NCBI RefSeq assembly: GCF_001591105.1
Contig: NZ_BCUD01000006.1
Span: 186,001 to 250,000 of the forward strand
DNA from: Vibrio nereis NBRC 15637
GTDB taxonomy: Bacteria; Pseudomonadota; Gammaproteobacteria; Enterobacterales; Vibrionaceae
Length of the DNA stretch: 64,000 nucleotides
Direction: 5' to 3'
Position numbers and translations under genes: made by a program. The stretch's first letter is position 1, and each line of letters starts with the position of its first letter. A model generated the notes under the pieces. The model worked only from the letters and a program-made list of their open reading frames with translations. It did no database searches and was not told where the DNA came from. Shown here piece after piece: positions 45,838-56,991 of this stretch.

Positions 45838-46875
45838 TTAGAGTAGCTCTGATAACGCTTTCATAGTCGTCAGCGTCGGCATACTAGGCATATCATAATT
45901 TCCGCCTGTCGCGACGATGACAGCGTTCTTACGGGGAATTACCATAATGTACTGCTCTCCTACCCCAACGGCCGCTACAGCGCCACCCACTTGAGGCACC
46001 TGCCAAAAATGCATGCCATAGCCCATGTTGTAATCGTGAAACCGACTTTTACTCAACTCGCCCAACCAGTGCGACTGTACAATTTGCTTCCCGTTATACT
46101 CACCACGGTTTAACCACATCGTACCAAACTTACCCATCCCTTCAGGAGTTAGCATTAAGCCCCAATCGGCACCAGGCTCACCGCTAACCAACTGTGTCGA
46201 CCAACGATAGTTGTCTATCGACAAAGGAGCAAACAACTTTTCTCTCATCACTGTGGCGAAGGGTTTGCCATACACTCTTTCAATAATTTTCGATAAACCT
46301 ATCGTCGATAAGCCGCTATACGCAAACTGGCTTCCGGGCGTAAAGCTGAGGTGCTTGGAAAGAAACAGTTCCAGCAGATCCTTTGCCATGTAATGTTGAA
46401 GGAACGTACCTTTAGTTTCTGGGCCGATTTCATTCAATGCATAGCCAGTCGACATATTAAGCACATCACGAATGCGGATTTGCATTTTTTCCTCGCGATC
46501 GTCTGCAACATATTCGGGAAACAAACTGAACACGGGTGTGTCTAACCCTGCTATTTTACCTTCATCGATCGCGATAAAGATCAGTGTGGCAACGAAAGAC
46601 TTGGTAACGGAATGAAGGTTATGCAGTTCGTTCATCCCAACCGGTACTGTCGACGTATGTTGTGATCCAAACTGCCCTCCTCCTTGACGATGAATTTCAA
46701 AGAGCTTATGACCTTTTTGCCATACGACCAATGAATGGATATTGTTTGCGTCTCCTTCCCGCACTCTGTTTTCAATCGCGCTAAACCATTCTTCACTTTG
46801 CACTATGGTGACTTCAGATTGCTCACACCCAAAAAGAGACAAGCATAAGCACACTAGACCGATCTGTCGTTTCAT
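45838..46875 (-). CDS. Lipoprotein serine hydrolase, beta-lactamase (class C)/esterase family
   Basis: 345 aa. Lipoprotein signal peptide MKRQIGLVCLCLSLFGC with Cys17 as lipidation site. The PF00144-type fold shows catalytic SVTK (Ser89, Lys92) and the second motif Tyr in FAYSGLSTIG; GMHFWQ and GVGEQYIMVIP are further matches. Such proteins include class C beta-lactamases, D-aminopeptidases and esterases. The KTG motif of true AmpC is not evident, so an antibiotic-resistance role should not be assumed. Single gene between the tRNA array and plsC. Confidence 0.85.
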   Translation of the reverse strand: MKRQIGLVCLCLSLFGCEQSEVTIVQSEEWFSAIENRVREGDANNIHSLVVWQKGHKLFEIHRQGGGQFGSQHTSTVPVGMNELHNLHSVTKSFVATLIFIAIDEGKIAGLDTPVFSLFPEYVADDREEKMQIRIRDVLNMSTGYALNEIGPETKGTFLQHYMAKDLLELFLSKHLSFTPGSQFAYSGLSTIGLSKIIERVYGKPFATVMREKLFAPLSIDNYRWSTQLVSGEPGADWGLMLTPEGMGKFGTMWLNRGEYNGKQIVQSHWLGELSKSRFHDYNMGYGMHFWQVPQVGGAVAAVGVGEQYIMVIPRKNAVIVATGGNYDMPSMPTLTTMKALSELL

Positions 46876-46956
46876 TTTCCCACCTCAAACGTGTTGGATT
46901 AAGGCTACTAAAACAGAACTCAATCAGTATTTCTGCGTGCTTCAGCAGATACAAAA

Positions 46957-46982
46957 AAAGCGTGCGACCAGGCGCACGCTTT
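46957..46982 (-). terminator. Terminator of the PlsC-type gene
   Basis: AAAGCGTGCG pairs with CGCACGCTTT; TTTTTTTGTATC follows on the minus strand, 20 bp after the stop. Confidence 0.9.
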
Positions 46983-47001
46983 CTCTTCAATTAAACTGCC
47001 G

Positions 47002-47730
47002 TTAAGAAGCTTTATTTAACTGCTTCACTTCTTCATCCAACTCTTCGAGTTTCGCTTTCATTTGCTCCCGGCAAAGGTTAGACAACTCTCGAACTTGTTC
47101 TTTGCGGTACCCTTCCGTACTGACAGGAGGAAGCATTTCCACTATCACGTGTCCGTTGTTCCAGCGATTAAATTTAATGTCGCTTGTAGAGCTACACACA
47201 ATCGGGATCACTGGCACACCTGCACCAATCGCGGCGTGGAAGGCACCTGTTTTGAATGGCAGTAAACCACGTCCGCGTGAGCGCGTACCTTCCGGGAACA
47301 TCCACACTGAGACATCACTTTGTTTAATGCTGTCTACCACCTGATCAATCGTTCCTTTCGCTTTAGAGCGGTTTGCACGATCAATTAGAATATTCCCACT
47401 TAACCAATATAGTTGGCCAAAGAGTGGCATCCACGCTAGGCTCTTCTTACCAACAGTAACCACTTTAGGCGTCACCGCTGAAGAAACGGTAAATAAGTCC
47501 CAGTTGTTTTGGTGGTTAGCGATATAGACATGCTGGCCACGATTGTACGCATCTTCTGGAATACGCAGTTCTAACTTGATGCCGAATACACGCGACATTT
47601 TTCCGAATAGGCGACCAAAGGTGAATACATGCTTTGGGTTGCGCGGACTTAATAAACAGTAGCCGCAGCCAAACACAAACATAACAATTGCAAAAATAGC
47701 AACTGCCAATACACGTAGTAGTGCAATCAT
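47002..47730 (-). CDS. plsC: 1-acylglycerol-3-phosphate O-acyltransferase (PlsC family)
   Basis: Makes phosphatidic acid from lysophosphatidic acid at the inner membrane. The start at 47730 follows GGAGA and gives MIALLRVLAVAIFAIVMF, a membrane anchor; the frame extends seven codons further. 242 aa. Acyltransferase motifs: NHQNNWD (HxxxxD), FPEGTRSRGRG, and a VPVIPIV block. C-terminal charged helix (KAKLEELDEEVKQ). Transcribed alone. Confidence 0.9.
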   Translation of the reverse strand: MIALLRVLAVAIFAIVMFVFGCGYCLLSPRNPKHVFTFGRLFGKMSRVFGIKLELRIPEDAYNRGQHVYIANHQNNWDLFTVSSAVTPKVVTVGKKSLAWMPLFGQLYWLSGNILIDRANRSKAKGTIDQVVDSIKQSDVSVWMFPEGTRSRGRGLLPFKTGAFHAAIGAGVPVIPIVCSSTSDIKFNRWNNGHVIVEMLPPVSTEGYRKEQVRELSNLCREQMKAKLEELDEEVKQLNKAS

Positions 47731-47801
47731 TATTGTTCTCCGAGAACACATTGAGTCAAAAAATATTTGCCATGACTCTAACTGATCTAATGTCCATAAA
47801 A

Positions 47802-47825
47802 AAGCCGAAACTGATGTTTCGGCTT
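47802..47825 (-). terminator. Rho-independent terminator of the murA transcript
   Basis: AAGCCGAAAC-TGAT-GTTTCGGCTT followed on the minus strand by TTTTATGG; 23 bp after the murA stop. Confidence 0.9.
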
Positions 47826-47848
47826 ACAATTGTTAGCTGAAATAGCGT

Positions 47849-49117
<1,269 letters not shown>

Positions 49118-49372
49118 TTACAGCGACATCAACTTCTTATCACGAGCCCACTCATCAGGAGTGAAGGCTTTGATAGATACAGCATGAATGTCATTTCTTT
49201 TGATGTATTCCATCAACGGAGCGTAAATCATTTGTTGCTTCTTAACGCGGCTCATTCCATCGAAGCAAGCATCAACAGCAATCACCTCGTAATGGCTACC
49301 TTCGCCTTTAACGTGTAGCTCTTCTAGGTTTAGTTCTTGTTCTAAAATCTGTTGTACTTTTGCGCTGTCCAC
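49118..49372 (-). CDS. ibaG: BolA-family protein IbaG (YrbA)
   Basis: 84-aa BolA fold; partners monothiol glutaredoxins in Fe-S handling and is acid-induced in E. coli. Features: [30 protein letters not shown] (quoted in part: [17 protein letters not shown]). Sits between mlaB and murA as in E. coli. Confidence 0.93.
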   Translation of the reverse strand: MDSAKVQQILEQELNLEELHVKGEGSHYEVIAVDACFDGMSRVKKQQMIYAPLMEYIKRNDIHAVSIKAFTPDEWARDKKLMSL

Positions 49373-49385
49373 AATTCACCCCTGT

Positions 49386-49694
49386 TTAATTCTTTAGATG
49401 CCTGTCGAGATACTCTTCGACATTGCTTAGCTGAAATAACGTTTTCAGTTCTTTTGGCACGAAGCTGAGCATTATATGACAGTTTTGTTTTTTTGCATGC
49501 TCTATTAAGTGAATTAGCATTACCATTCCTGCCGAGTCAACACGGTTTATATTGCCTAGGTTCACATCTATATCGCTGGATTCCGGCTGCCATTGCTGCA
49601 ATTCTTGCCACAGTGCAGGTACGGAGTCCCGATTCAATTCACCCGTGATCTGGTAGCTGTCATTTTGAACTTTGTGCCACTGTGCATGACTCAT
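49386..49694 (-). CDS. mlaB: MlaB, STAS-domain subunit of the Mla lipid transporter
   Basis: 102-aa cytoplasmic STAS protein that stabilises the MlaFE complex. Features: NLGNINRVDSAGMVMLIHLIEH with the DSAG helix start typical of STAS domains. The ATG overlaps the mlaC stop, indicating coupling. Confidence 0.9.
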   Translation of the reverse strand: MSHAQWHKVQNDSYQITGELNRDSVPALWQELQQWQPESSDIDVNLGNINRVDSAGMVMLIHLIEHAKKQNCHIMLSFVPKELKTLFQLSNVEEYLDRHLKN

Positions 49695-50332
49695 TACTCT
49701 TTACTCTCAAATCGAATTGGTTTAGCTGCGAGTTCTTTTAGGTCTTGCGCCACGGCTAAGACACCTTCTTGACGAAGTTTGCCGCTCCATTCCGATTGTT
49801 TGCTTGAGATTAAGCTTACACCTTCCGCAATCATATCAAACGCTTCCCACTCACCGGAGCGCTTATCTTTACGAAGTTTGAACTCCAACTTAATATTTGG
49901 GCGAGGTGCGTCGACAATTTCCACTTTAATACCGGTAATGGACTTAGATGAAGTTAAAACCGGCTCTGGACCAAACACGATATCTTGATCTGTGTATTGC
50001 GTCAGCACTTGCGCGTATGAACTGATCAAATATTCTCTGAACGTGCCAATGAACACATTCACATCTTCACGTTTTGCGCCTTTCAGGTTTCTTCCCAGTA
50101 ACTTAAGCGCTGCATACTTGTCGTTCACATACGGCATCAATTCTTCTTCAACCACGACCTTTAAATAATCCGGGTTTTGCTGAATCTTTGGCTGCTCGGC
50201 CTTTAATCGACTAAATGTGCGGTCTGATACCTGTTTCATCATTTCATACGGCTGGGTTTTATCGACCTCAGCAGCACTAACGCTGAATGTAAAAATAAGA
50301 GAAACAAAAGTAAGTACTAACTTCTTTAGCAT
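49694..50332 (-). CDS. mlaC: MlaC, periplasmic phospholipid carrier
   Basis: 212 aa with signal peptide MLKKLVLTFVSLIFTFSVSA. Shuttles phospholipid between the outer-membrane MlaA complex and inner-membrane MlaFEDB. Family match includes FIGTFREYLISSYAQVL and VEIVDAPRPNIKLEFKLRK (short segments). 10 bp after mlaD. Confidence 0.93.
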   Translation of the reverse strand: MLKKLVLTFVSLIFTFSVSAAEVDKTQPYEMMKQVSDRTFSRLKAEQPKIQQNPDYLKVVVEEELMPYVNDKYAALKLLGRNLKGAKREDVNVFIGTFREYLISSYAQVLTQYTDQDIVFGPEPVLTSSKSITGIKVEIVDAPRPNIKLEFKLRKDKRSGEWEAFDMIAEGVSLISSKQSEWSGKLRQEGVLAVAQDLKELAAKPIRFESKE

Positions 50333-50342
50333 GATTTCCTAC

Positions 50343-50825
50343 CTATTCACTGTCTGAGTCACCGCCAACGCTGTAAAGCACTTGGCCAATCAAGTCTTCT
50401 AAAACCATTGCCGACTTAGTGTCTTCAATGAAATCTCCGTCCACCAGCATCTGTTCATCTTCAAAAATAAACCCTGGAGTGAGTCCAATATACTGCTCAC
50501 CAATCAAGCCAGAAGTCAGAATTTTCACACTTGATGTTTCTGGGAACTGATCATATTTACTGTTAATTTCCATCGTGATCACAGGTAACAATGACTCTGT
50601 ATCTAGGCCAATCTGCGTAACACGACCAATCACCACACCACCCACTTTCACAGGTGAACGAACCTTAAGACTGCCGATGTTATCGAACTCGGCATTGAGT
50701 GTGTAAGTATCGTCTGAGCCAAAGCCTTTTACGTCAGCAACTTGAAAAATCATTACCAGAATTGCGCAAATTCCAGCAAGTACAAAGCTACCTACCCATA
50801 ATTCTATTTTTCGAGTTTGTTGCAT
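50343..50825 (-). CDS. mlaD: MlaD, MCE-domain subunit
   Basis: 160 aa. One N-terminal helix (about 7-28) anchors a periplasmic MCE domain: YTLNAEFDNIGSLKVRSPVKVGGVVIGRVTQI (in part) and LTSGLIGEQYIGLTPG. Forms the hexameric ring on MlaE. Shorter C-terminus than E. coli MlaD (183 aa). Confidence 0.94.
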   Translation of the reverse strand: MQQTRKIELWVGSFVLAGICAILVMIFQVADVKGFGSDDTYTLNAEFDNIGSLKVRSPVKVGGVVIGRVTQIGLDTESLLPVITMEINSKYDQFPETSSVKILTSGLIGEQYIGLTPGFIFEDEQMLVDGDFIEDTKSAMVLEDLIGQVLYSVGGDSDSE

Positions 50826-50827
50826 GT

Positions 50828-51619
50828 TTAATTCCCAAACATCAATGCAGTTAGTACGAAGTCTAGACCAAGTACCGCGAGTGAAGAGTGTACGACGGTG
50901 CGAGTCGTCGCTTGGCTAATTCCAGCCGAGGTTGGAATCGCGTCATATCCATTAAATAAAGCAATCCAAGTGACCGTAATGGCAAACACGAGGCTTTTTA
51001 TCATGCTGTTGCCGATGTCTTGACCCAATTCAACAGAAGCCTGCATCGCCGACCAGAAGCTACCATGATCAATGCCTTTCCAATCCACACCAACAAGCTG
51101 CCCTCCCCAAATACCGACCGCCATAAAAATCATTGCAAGCAGTGGCATCGAGATAACACCAGCCCAAAAGCGAGGAGCAATCACCCGCTTCAGTGGATCA
51201 ACCGCCATCATTTCCAAGCTAGATAGCTGTTCGGTCGCTTTCATCAAGCCGATTTCTGCCGTCAACGCAGAACCAGCTCGACCAGCAAATAGCAGGGCCG
51301 TCACAACAGGGCCAAGTTCACGTAATAAGGATAACGCGACCATTTGCCCGAGCGCCCCTTCTGCCCCAAAGTCCACCAGAATGACGTACCCTTGCAGGCT
51401 CAATACCATGCCGATAAACAAGCCAGATAACACAATAATGATCAGTGATTGCACACCAACGCTATAAAGCTGCTTAACGAGCAAAGGTAAATTTTTTAGT
51501 GGCTTAGGTCGAGTAACAATCGCGCCAAATAGCATTAAACTGGCACGACCATAGGCTTGCAGTACTGACATGGTTCTACGGCCTGTGCCGGAGACGAAGT
51601 TCGCTAACTCAGACATCAT
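50828..51619 (-). CDS. mlaE: MlaE, permease of the Mla ABC transporter
   Basis: 263-aa inner-membrane permease. [46 protein letters not shown] (in part) and [17 protein letters not shown] are MlaE-family landmarks. The start ATGATG overlaps the mlaF TGA stop; either Met is possible. Confidence 0.95.
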   Translation of the reverse strand: MMSELANFVSGTGRRTMSVLQAYGRASLMLFGAIVTRPKPLKNLPLLVKQLYSVGVQSLIIIVLSGLFIGMVLSLQGYVILVDFGAEGALGQMVALSLLRELGPVVTALLFAGRAGSALTAEIGLMKATEQLSSLEMMAVDPLKRVIAPRFWAGVISMPLLAMIFMAVGIWGGQLVGVDWKGIDHGSFWSAMQASVELGQDIGNSMIKSLVFAITVTWIALFNGYDAIPTSAGISQATTRTVVHSSLAVLGLDFVLTALMFGN

Positions 51620-52413
51620 TGAAATAGCTCCTGCGCTAGTGGTTGTGCTGGGTATCGAAATGGAACGGGACCATCAGCTTTACCTTTGAGGAATTGCTGA
51701 ACCTGAGGGTCAGGGTTCTCTCTTATTTCATCCGGTGTACCACACGCAATCATTTTCCCGTCGGCTAAGATGTACACCCAATCAGCAATACTCATTACTT
51801 CAGGTACATCATGAGACACCACTATCGATGTCACCCCAAGGGCTTGGTTGAGGTTGCGTATCAGCTCTACCAGGACTCCCATGGTGATTGGGTCTTGACC
51901 CACAAAAGGTTCATCGAACATGATGAGCTCAGGGTCGAGGGCGATCGCTCTTGCTAAAGCAGCTCGTCTCGCCATACCGCCCGATAGCTCACTCGGCATG
52001 AGTTCAGCGGCGCCCCGTAACCCCACAGCTTCTAGTTTTAAAAGCACTAAGGTACGAATGAGCTCCTCATTCAGTTGGGTATGCTCTCGGAGTGGAAAAG
52101 CAACATTGTCGAACACATTCAGATCGGTAAACAAAGCCCCAGACTGAAATAGCATGCTCATTTTTTTACGCTCTGCGTAAAGCTGCTTCCGGCTCAAAAC
52201 GGGAATGTTTTTACCATCAAACCAAATCTCCCCTTCTTCAGGTGCAATCTGGCCGCCAATCAGCCTTAATAAGGTTGTTTTACCAATCCCAGAAGGCCCC
52301 ATAATGGCCGTTACTTTGCCTTTTGGCACGTGTAGGCTAATACCATCAAATATTTTTCGCTCACCTCGAGAAAACGTTAATTGTTTGACGGTTACTAAGT
52401 CTTCTGGTGTCAT
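51616..52413 (-). CDS. mlaF: MlaF, ATPase of the Mla transporter
   Basis: 265 aa ABC ATPase. Walker [10 protein letters not shown], signature [17 protein letters not shown], Walker [14 protein letters not shown], His-loop VVSHD. C-terminal [13 protein letters not shown] tail is specific to MlaF and swaps between subunits. First gene of mlaFEDCB-ibaG-murA; divergent from the Na/Ca exchanger gene. Confidence 0.97.
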   Translation of the reverse strand: MTPEDLVTVKQLTFSRGERKIFDGISLHVPKGKVTAIMGPSGIGKTTLLRLIGGQIAPEEGEIWFDGKNIPVLSRKQLYAERKKMSMLFQSGALFTDLNVFDNVAFPLREHTQLNEELIRTLVLLKLEAVGLRGAAELMPSELSGGMARRAALARAIALDPELIMFDEPFVGQDPITMGVLVELIRNLNQALGVTSIVVSHDVPEVMSIADWVYILADGKMIACGTPDEIRENPDPQVQQFLKGKADGPVPFRYPAQPLAQELFQ

Positions 52414-52657
52414 CGCTAACTCTTATCAGTTCGTTACGAATGGGCAATCATAAGCACATTCCTATTGAATTTAAAGCACTGTTCAATTAATTACCGCGCA
52501 AGACTCAAAACATCGCGGGGGTTCAATATCCCCAAAGTCAAAGATTTGAACCGAATCAATGGTTAACAATTAATTGAACTAACCGCTTCCCTTTTATAGA
52601 CCAACACGTCAAAATTAACGGTTAAATTCTCTCGTTTTAATAAAATTAGGAAGCATC

Positions 52658-53629
52658 ATGTTTGAAGCCGTTGCGTTTCTCGTTATCGGATTAGTATTTT
52701 TGGTTTGGAGTGCAGACAAACTGGTTTTCGGTGCAGCAGCACTGGCTCGAAATGTCGGTATTTCACCATTAGTGATCGGTATGACTATCCTTGCAATGGG
52801 TTCATCAGCTCCTGAAATGATGGTGTCGGCAACAGCCGCACTAGACGGTAAGACCGACACGGCTGTTGGCAATGTCCTAGGTTCGAACATCGCCAATATT
52901 GCTCTTATTCTTGGTATCACCGCGCTAATAAAACCACTGTCTATAAGCTCCACAATCCTGCGCCGCGAGCTGCCTTTAATGATAGGTGTAACCGTTTTAG
53001 CTGGTATTCTGCTTTGGAATAGTCACTTAGGTTTTTATGAAGGTGTGCTGCTGTTTGTCCTATTTACTGCCTTTATCTTAGCCATGCTACGTATCAGCAG
53101 AAATGAGAAAGCGACTGGCACGAGTGACGCACTTTTAGATGAGCAAGAATCCGAAGTCCCAGAAGGTGTCAGTAATATAAAGGCAGCAGTTTGGGTTGTT
53201 ATCGGTCTCGTCATTCTCCCACTGTCAGCAGATATGCTGGTTGAGAACGCGGTAGTCATCGCGCAATACTTTGGGATGAGTGACCTGGTGATTGGCCTAA
53301 CGATCATTGCCGTAGGTACAAGCTTACCAGAACTAGCCGCTTCTCTAGCTGGCGTGATGAAAGGTGAAGATGATATGGCGGTTGGTAACATCATCGGCTC
53401 CAACGTATTCAATATTCTCGCTGTCATGGGTATCCCTGGCATTCTTAACCCGTCCATTTTGAGCGAATATGCGATGGGTCGTGACTTTTGGGTTATGCTT
53501 GGTGTTTCTTTACTCTTGGTCGCGATGGCTTTCGGTAAATCACGCCGCATTTCTCGTGCAGAAGGCGGTGTACTATTCTGTATTTTTCTTGCCTACCAAG
53601 GTTATTTAGTCCTTAACATGACCGCGTAG
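52658..53629 (+). CDS. yrbG: Calcium/sodium antiporter, YrbG-like
   Basis: 323-aa CaCA-superfamily exchanger with ten or so helices. The two inverted alpha repeats are plain: GMTILAMGSSAPEM with VGNVLGSNIANIALILG, and GLTIIAVGTSLPELAASL with VGNIIGSNVFNILAVMG. Linked upstream of kdsD as in E. coli; divergent from mlaF across 244 bp that holds only small inverted repeats such as GGTTCAA/TTGAACC (52520-52552). Confidence 0.92.
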   Translation: MFEAVAFLVIGLVFLVWSADKLVFGAAALARNVGISPLVIGMTILAMGSSAPEMMVSATAALDGKTDTAVGNVLGSNIANIALILGITALIKPLSISSTILRRELPLMIGVTVLAGILLWNSHLGFYEGVLLFVLFTAFILAMLRISRNEKATGTSDALLDEQESEVPEGVSNIKAAVWVVIGLVILPLSADMLVENAVVIAQYFGMSDLVIGLTIIAVGTSLPELAASLAGVMKGEDDMAVGNIIGSNVFNILAVMGIPGILNPSILSEYAMGRDFWVMLGVSLLLVAMAFGKSRRISRAEGGVLFCIFLAYQGYLVLNMTA

Positions 53630-53650
53630 TTTTATCGGATGGAGTTTGAC

Positions 53651-54616
53651 ATGTTTGATTATCGTTCAGCCGCTCTGGATGTATTAAAAACAGAGATCCA
53701 GGCTTTAGAGCAGCTTGATCAGTATTTTAATGACAGCTTTGTAAAAGCATGCGAACTGATCCTTGCCAACAAAGAGGGCAAGGTCGTTGTAATGGGCATG
53801 GGCAAATCTGGGCACATCGGCAATAAGATCGCTGCCTCCCTAGCAAGTACTGGTACGTCCGCGTTTTTTGTTCATCCAGGAGAAGCGGCGCACGGTGATT
53901 TAGGCATGATTGAACGAGGCGATATCGTTCTGGCCATCTCTAACTCCGGTGAGTCTTCAGAAATCCTCAGCCTATTCCCAGTGCTCAAGCGCTTAGATAT
54001 CAGCATCATTAGTATGACGGGTAAGCCAGAGTCAAACATGGCAAAACTGTCCGATCTGCATCTGCAAATAACGGTTCCACAAGAGGCTTGCCCGTTAGGC
54101 TTAGCCCCAACGTCTAGCACCACTGCGACTCTGGTGATGGGTGACGCATTGGCCGTGGCCCTGTTGCAAGCACGCGGCTTTACCGCAGAAGATTTTGCGA
54201 TGTCTCACCCAGGTGGCGCACTCGGTCGTAAATTGCTACTTAAGCTCTCAGATATTATGCATACTGGCCAGTCCCTTCCGTTGGTTAAGCCAAATACTGT
54301 CGTTCGTGACGCGTTGCTCGAAATCAGCCAGAAAGGTTTGGGGATGACAGCAGTGGTTGATGACCACCAGCAGATTGTCGGCATTTTTACCGACGGTGAC
54401 TTACGTCGAATTCTAGATAAGCGCGTTGACATCCATACAGCACTTATCGGCGATGTCATGACACACAATCCAACCACAGCTACGCCAAATATGTTGGCGG
54501 CGGAAGGCTTGAACCTTATGCAAAATAAAAGCATTAATGGATTAATTCTTTGTGAAGAAGGGAAAGTTGTAGGTGCATTGAATATGCACGATTTGCTGAA
54601 AGCAGGAGTAATGTAA
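53651..54616 (+). CDS. kdsD: Arabinose-5-phosphate isomerase
   Basis: Converts ribulose-5-P to arabinose-5-P for Kdo. ATG at 53651 is chosen because TGGAG lies six bases upstream; another in-frame ATG at 53639 adds four residues. SIS domain with MGMGKSGHIGNKIAASLASTG (in part), FVHPGEAAHGDLGM and SNSGESSEI; LAPTSSTTATLVMGDALAV; then two CBS domains from about 205. The stop overlaps the kdsC start. Confidence 0.94.
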   Translation: MFDYRSAALDVLKTEIQALEQLDQYFNDSFVKACELILANKEGKVVVMGMGKSGHIGNKIAASLASTGTSAFFVHPGEAAHGDLGMIERGDIVLAISNSGESSEILSLFPVLKRLDISIISMTGKPESNMAKLSDLHLQITVPQEACPLGLAPTSSTTATLVMGDALAVALLQARGFTAEDFAMSHPGGALGRKLLLKLSDIMHTGQSLPLVKPNTVVRDALLEISQKGLGMTAVVDDHQQIVGIFTDGDLRRILDKRVDIHTALIGDVMTHNPTTATPNMLAAEGLNLMQNKSINGLILCEEGKVVGALNMHDLLKAGVM

Positions 54617-55173
54617 TGTCTGTAATGGTAGACACTCTATATAAGCCAGTGGAACAAAATATTTTACAAATTGCCAAAGACATTAAGCTTCTGATTTGCG
54701 ACGTAGACGGGGTATTCTCTGATGGTCTCATCTATATGGGTAATGATGGCGAAGAGCTCAAGACATTCCATACCCGCGATGGCTATGGCGTAAAATCGCT
54801 GATGAATGCAGGCATTGAAATCGCGATCATCACAGGAAGACAATCAAAAATTGTTGAGAATCGAATGAAGGCGTTAGGCGTATCTCTTATCTATCAAGGA
54901 CAAGACGATAAAGTCAAAGCGTATTTCGACATCTGTGACAAACTCAATATTGCTCCCGAGCAAACGGGCTACATTGGCGATGACTTAATTGATTGGCCAG
55001 TGATGGAAAAAGTGGCGTTAAAGGTTTGTGTGGCAGATGGGCACCCACTCCTAGCCAAACGCGCGAACTACGTGACCAGCATTAAAGGTGGACACGGCGC
55101 AGTGCGTGAAGTATGCGACTTGATCTTGCAAGCGCGTGATGAACTCGATGTCCACAAAGGGCTGAGCATATGA
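54616..55173 (+). CDS. kdsC: Kdo-8-phosphate phosphatase
   Basis: HAD-family phosphatase, 185 aa. Catalytic DVDGVFSDG (Asp nucleophile and acid), HTRDGYGVKSL, ITGRQSKIVENR, and GDDLIDWPVM. Overlaps kdsD at its start (1 bp of the stop region) and lptC at its end by 4 bp, so it is translationally coupled on both sides. Confidence 0.96.
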   Translation: MSVMVDTLYKPVEQNILQIAKDIKLLICDVDGVFSDGLIYMGNDGEELKTFHTRDGYGVKSLMNAGIEIAIITGRQSKIVENRMKALGVSLIYQGQDDKVKAYFDICDKLNIAPEQTGYIGDDLIDWPVMEKVALKVCVADGHPLLAKRANYVTSIKGGHGAVREVCDLILQARDELDVHKGLSI

Positions 55174-55733
55174 GCCTATCGCGTTTAGGCTACCTGATCT
55201 TAGCGTTAATTTTGTGCGGCTCTGCCTACTATCTCCTCGGGCAGCAACAAAAAGAAACCATACAGGTTAGTCCAGACATCGAACTTCCCATGTTTAGCGG
55301 TAAAGCTTTGAACAATACCTCCTATAATGAAGAAGGTGTTCGCAGCTATGTCATCACATCTCTAGACATGGAACACTTTGCCAAAGGCGGAGATACAGTA
55401 TTCAACAACCCGGTTCTTAACGTTTATAAAGATGGCAGCACCCTTGAATGGAAGATAGAAGCGAAAAAAGGGGTACTAAACAAAGAGCACGTTTTGATTT
55501 TATCTAACAATGTTCTGGTTAAGAATCTGTTGCCGGGATCCGGATTTGACACGCTGTCGACAGATAGCATGAAAATCCGCTTAGACAATCGAGATTTTTG
55601 GGCAGATAACCAAGTTATCATCAAAGGTCCACAATTTAACACTATCGGGCAAGCAATGAGAGGCAACTTTGCCGACCACAATGCAACCCTTTATAAAAGC
55701 GTACAAGGTAGATATGAAACTTTCACACCTTAG
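55170..55733 (+). CDS. lptC: LptC, inner-membrane LPS transport protein
   Basis: 187 aa with one N-terminal helix (LGYLILALILCGSAYYLLG) and a periplasmic beta-jellyroll. GKALNNTSYNEEGVRSYVITS and WADNQVIIKGPQFNT fit LptC. Bridges LptB2FG to LptA. Overlaps kdsC by 4 bp and lptA by 20 bp. Confidence 0.92.
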   Translation: MSLSRLGYLILALILCGSAYYLLGQQQKETIQVSPDIELPMFSGKALNNTSYNEEGVRSYVITSLDMEHFAKGGDTVFNNPVLNVYKDGSTLEWKIEAKKGVLNKEHVLILSNNVLVKNLLPGSGFDTLSTDSMKIRLDNRDFWADNQVIIKGPQFNTIGQAMRGNFADHNATLYKSVQGRYETFTP

Positions 55734-56211
55734 TCTGATCACATGCTTACTTCTTTCCAGCCAAGCATTGGCGCTATCTTCGGATCAAGACCAGCCCGTC
55801 TATATTGATTCAGATAGCCAACAGCTGGACATGAAAAGTAATAAAGTTACCTTTCAGGGCGATGTAAAGTTAAAACAAGGCAGCATCAATATTAATGCCG
55901 CTAAAGTCGTGGTCACTCGTAACCCAAAGAACGGTTCAATACAAAGCATCGATGCCTTTGGCAATCTGGTTACATTTTCTCAGCTCACTGACGATGGTAA
56001 AACCTTGTATGGCGAAGCCAAAGAGATGCAATATAGCTTGGCTAAAGATCAACTGACGATGAAGAAAAGCGCCATGCTTTCACAAGATGACAGTACTATT
56101 CGCGGCTCACAGATCCGCTATAAGATCTCACAGCAGAAACTGATCGCAGACAGCCAGTCAAAGGGTGATCGTGTGACAACTGTCCTTCAACCTCAGGCAG
56201 CTCAAGAATAA
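55714..56211 (+). CDS. lptA: LptA, periplasmic LPS transport bridge protein
   Basis: ATG at 55714 gives signal peptide [20 protein letters not shown] and 165 aa; the open frame extends 15 codons further into lptC. OstA-type jellyroll with [24 protein letters not shown] (in part), [13 protein letters not shown] and [10 protein letters not shown]. Its start lies inside lptC (20-bp overlap). Confidence 0.93.
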   Translation: MKLSHLSLITCLLLSSQALALSSDQDQPVYIDSDSQQLDMKSNKVTFQGDVKLKQGSININAAKVVVTRNPKNGSIQSIDAFGNLVTFSQLTDDGKTLYGEAKEMQYSLAKDQLTMKKSAMLSQDDSTIRGSQIRYKISQQKLIADSQSKGDRVTTVLQPQAAQE

Positions 56212-56213
56212 CT

Positions 56214-56939
56214 ATGGCACTACTCAAAGCAGAACATTTAGCAAAAAGTTATAAAAACAGAAAGGTAGTTACCGATGTTAGCCTGCAGGTGAATTCGGGC
56301 CAGATTGTTGGTCTGCTCGGACCAAACGGTGCAGGAAAAACAACCTCGTTCTATATGATCGTAGGACTGGTGGCGCGTGATGAAGGCGCGATTTACATCG
56401 ATGACCAAGACATCAGTGTACTACCAATGCACAACCGTTCCAGAATGGGAATTGGCTATCTGCCGCAAGAAGCGTCTATCTTCCGTAAGCTGTCTGTTGA
56501 AAATAACATCATGGCAGTTCTTGAAACGCGTAAAGAATTGACCCGTGAAGAGCGTCAAGACAAATTGGAAGATTTACTTGAAGAATTCCACATCCAGCAC
56601 ATTCGTCACAGTGCAGGTATGGCACTATCAGGTGGTGAAAGACGTCGAGTGGAGATTGCACGCGCCCTTGCAGCTAACCCAAAGTTCATTCTTTTGGATG
56701 AACCATTTGCCGGTGTCGACCCAATTTCCGTTATCGATATCAAGAAGATTATTGAGCACCTTCGCGATCGGGGCTTGGGCGTATTAATCACTGACCACAA
56801 CGTGCGTGAAACGCTCGATGTGTGTGAAAAAGCCTACATCGTAAGTCAGGGACACCTAATAGCAGAGGGCTCACCGGATGAAGTTCTCAATAATGAGCAA
56901 GTAAAACAAGTTTATCTCGGAGAACAATTCCGACTATGA
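56214..56939 (+). CDS. lptB: LptB, ATPase of the LPS exporter
   Basis: 241 aa. Walker [25 protein letters not shown], Walker [14 protein letters not shown], and [14 protein letters not shown]. Two bp after lptA; followed by rpoN after 52 bp. Confidence 0.98.
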   Translation: MALLKAEHLAKSYKNRKVVTDVSLQVNSGQIVGLLGPNGAGKTTSFYMIVGLVARDEGAIYIDDQDISVLPMHNRSRMGIGYLPQEASIFRKLSVENNIMAVLETRKELTREERQDKLEDLLEEFHIQHIRHSAGMALSGGERRRVEIARALAANPKFILLDEPFAGVDPISVIDIKKIIEHLRDRGLGVLITDHNVRETLDVCEKAYIVSQGHLIAEGSPDEVLNNEQVKQVYLGEQFRL

Positions 56940-56991
56940 TTACAGTGAAGAACGGTAAGATTCTATAAGCATTTAAGGCAAGTACTACTGA

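Noticed and set aside
45838..46875. Antibiotic-resistance beta-lactamase
   Set aside because: SxxK and YSG are present, but no clear KTG triad was found and the lipoprotein form is common in esterase or peptidase members.
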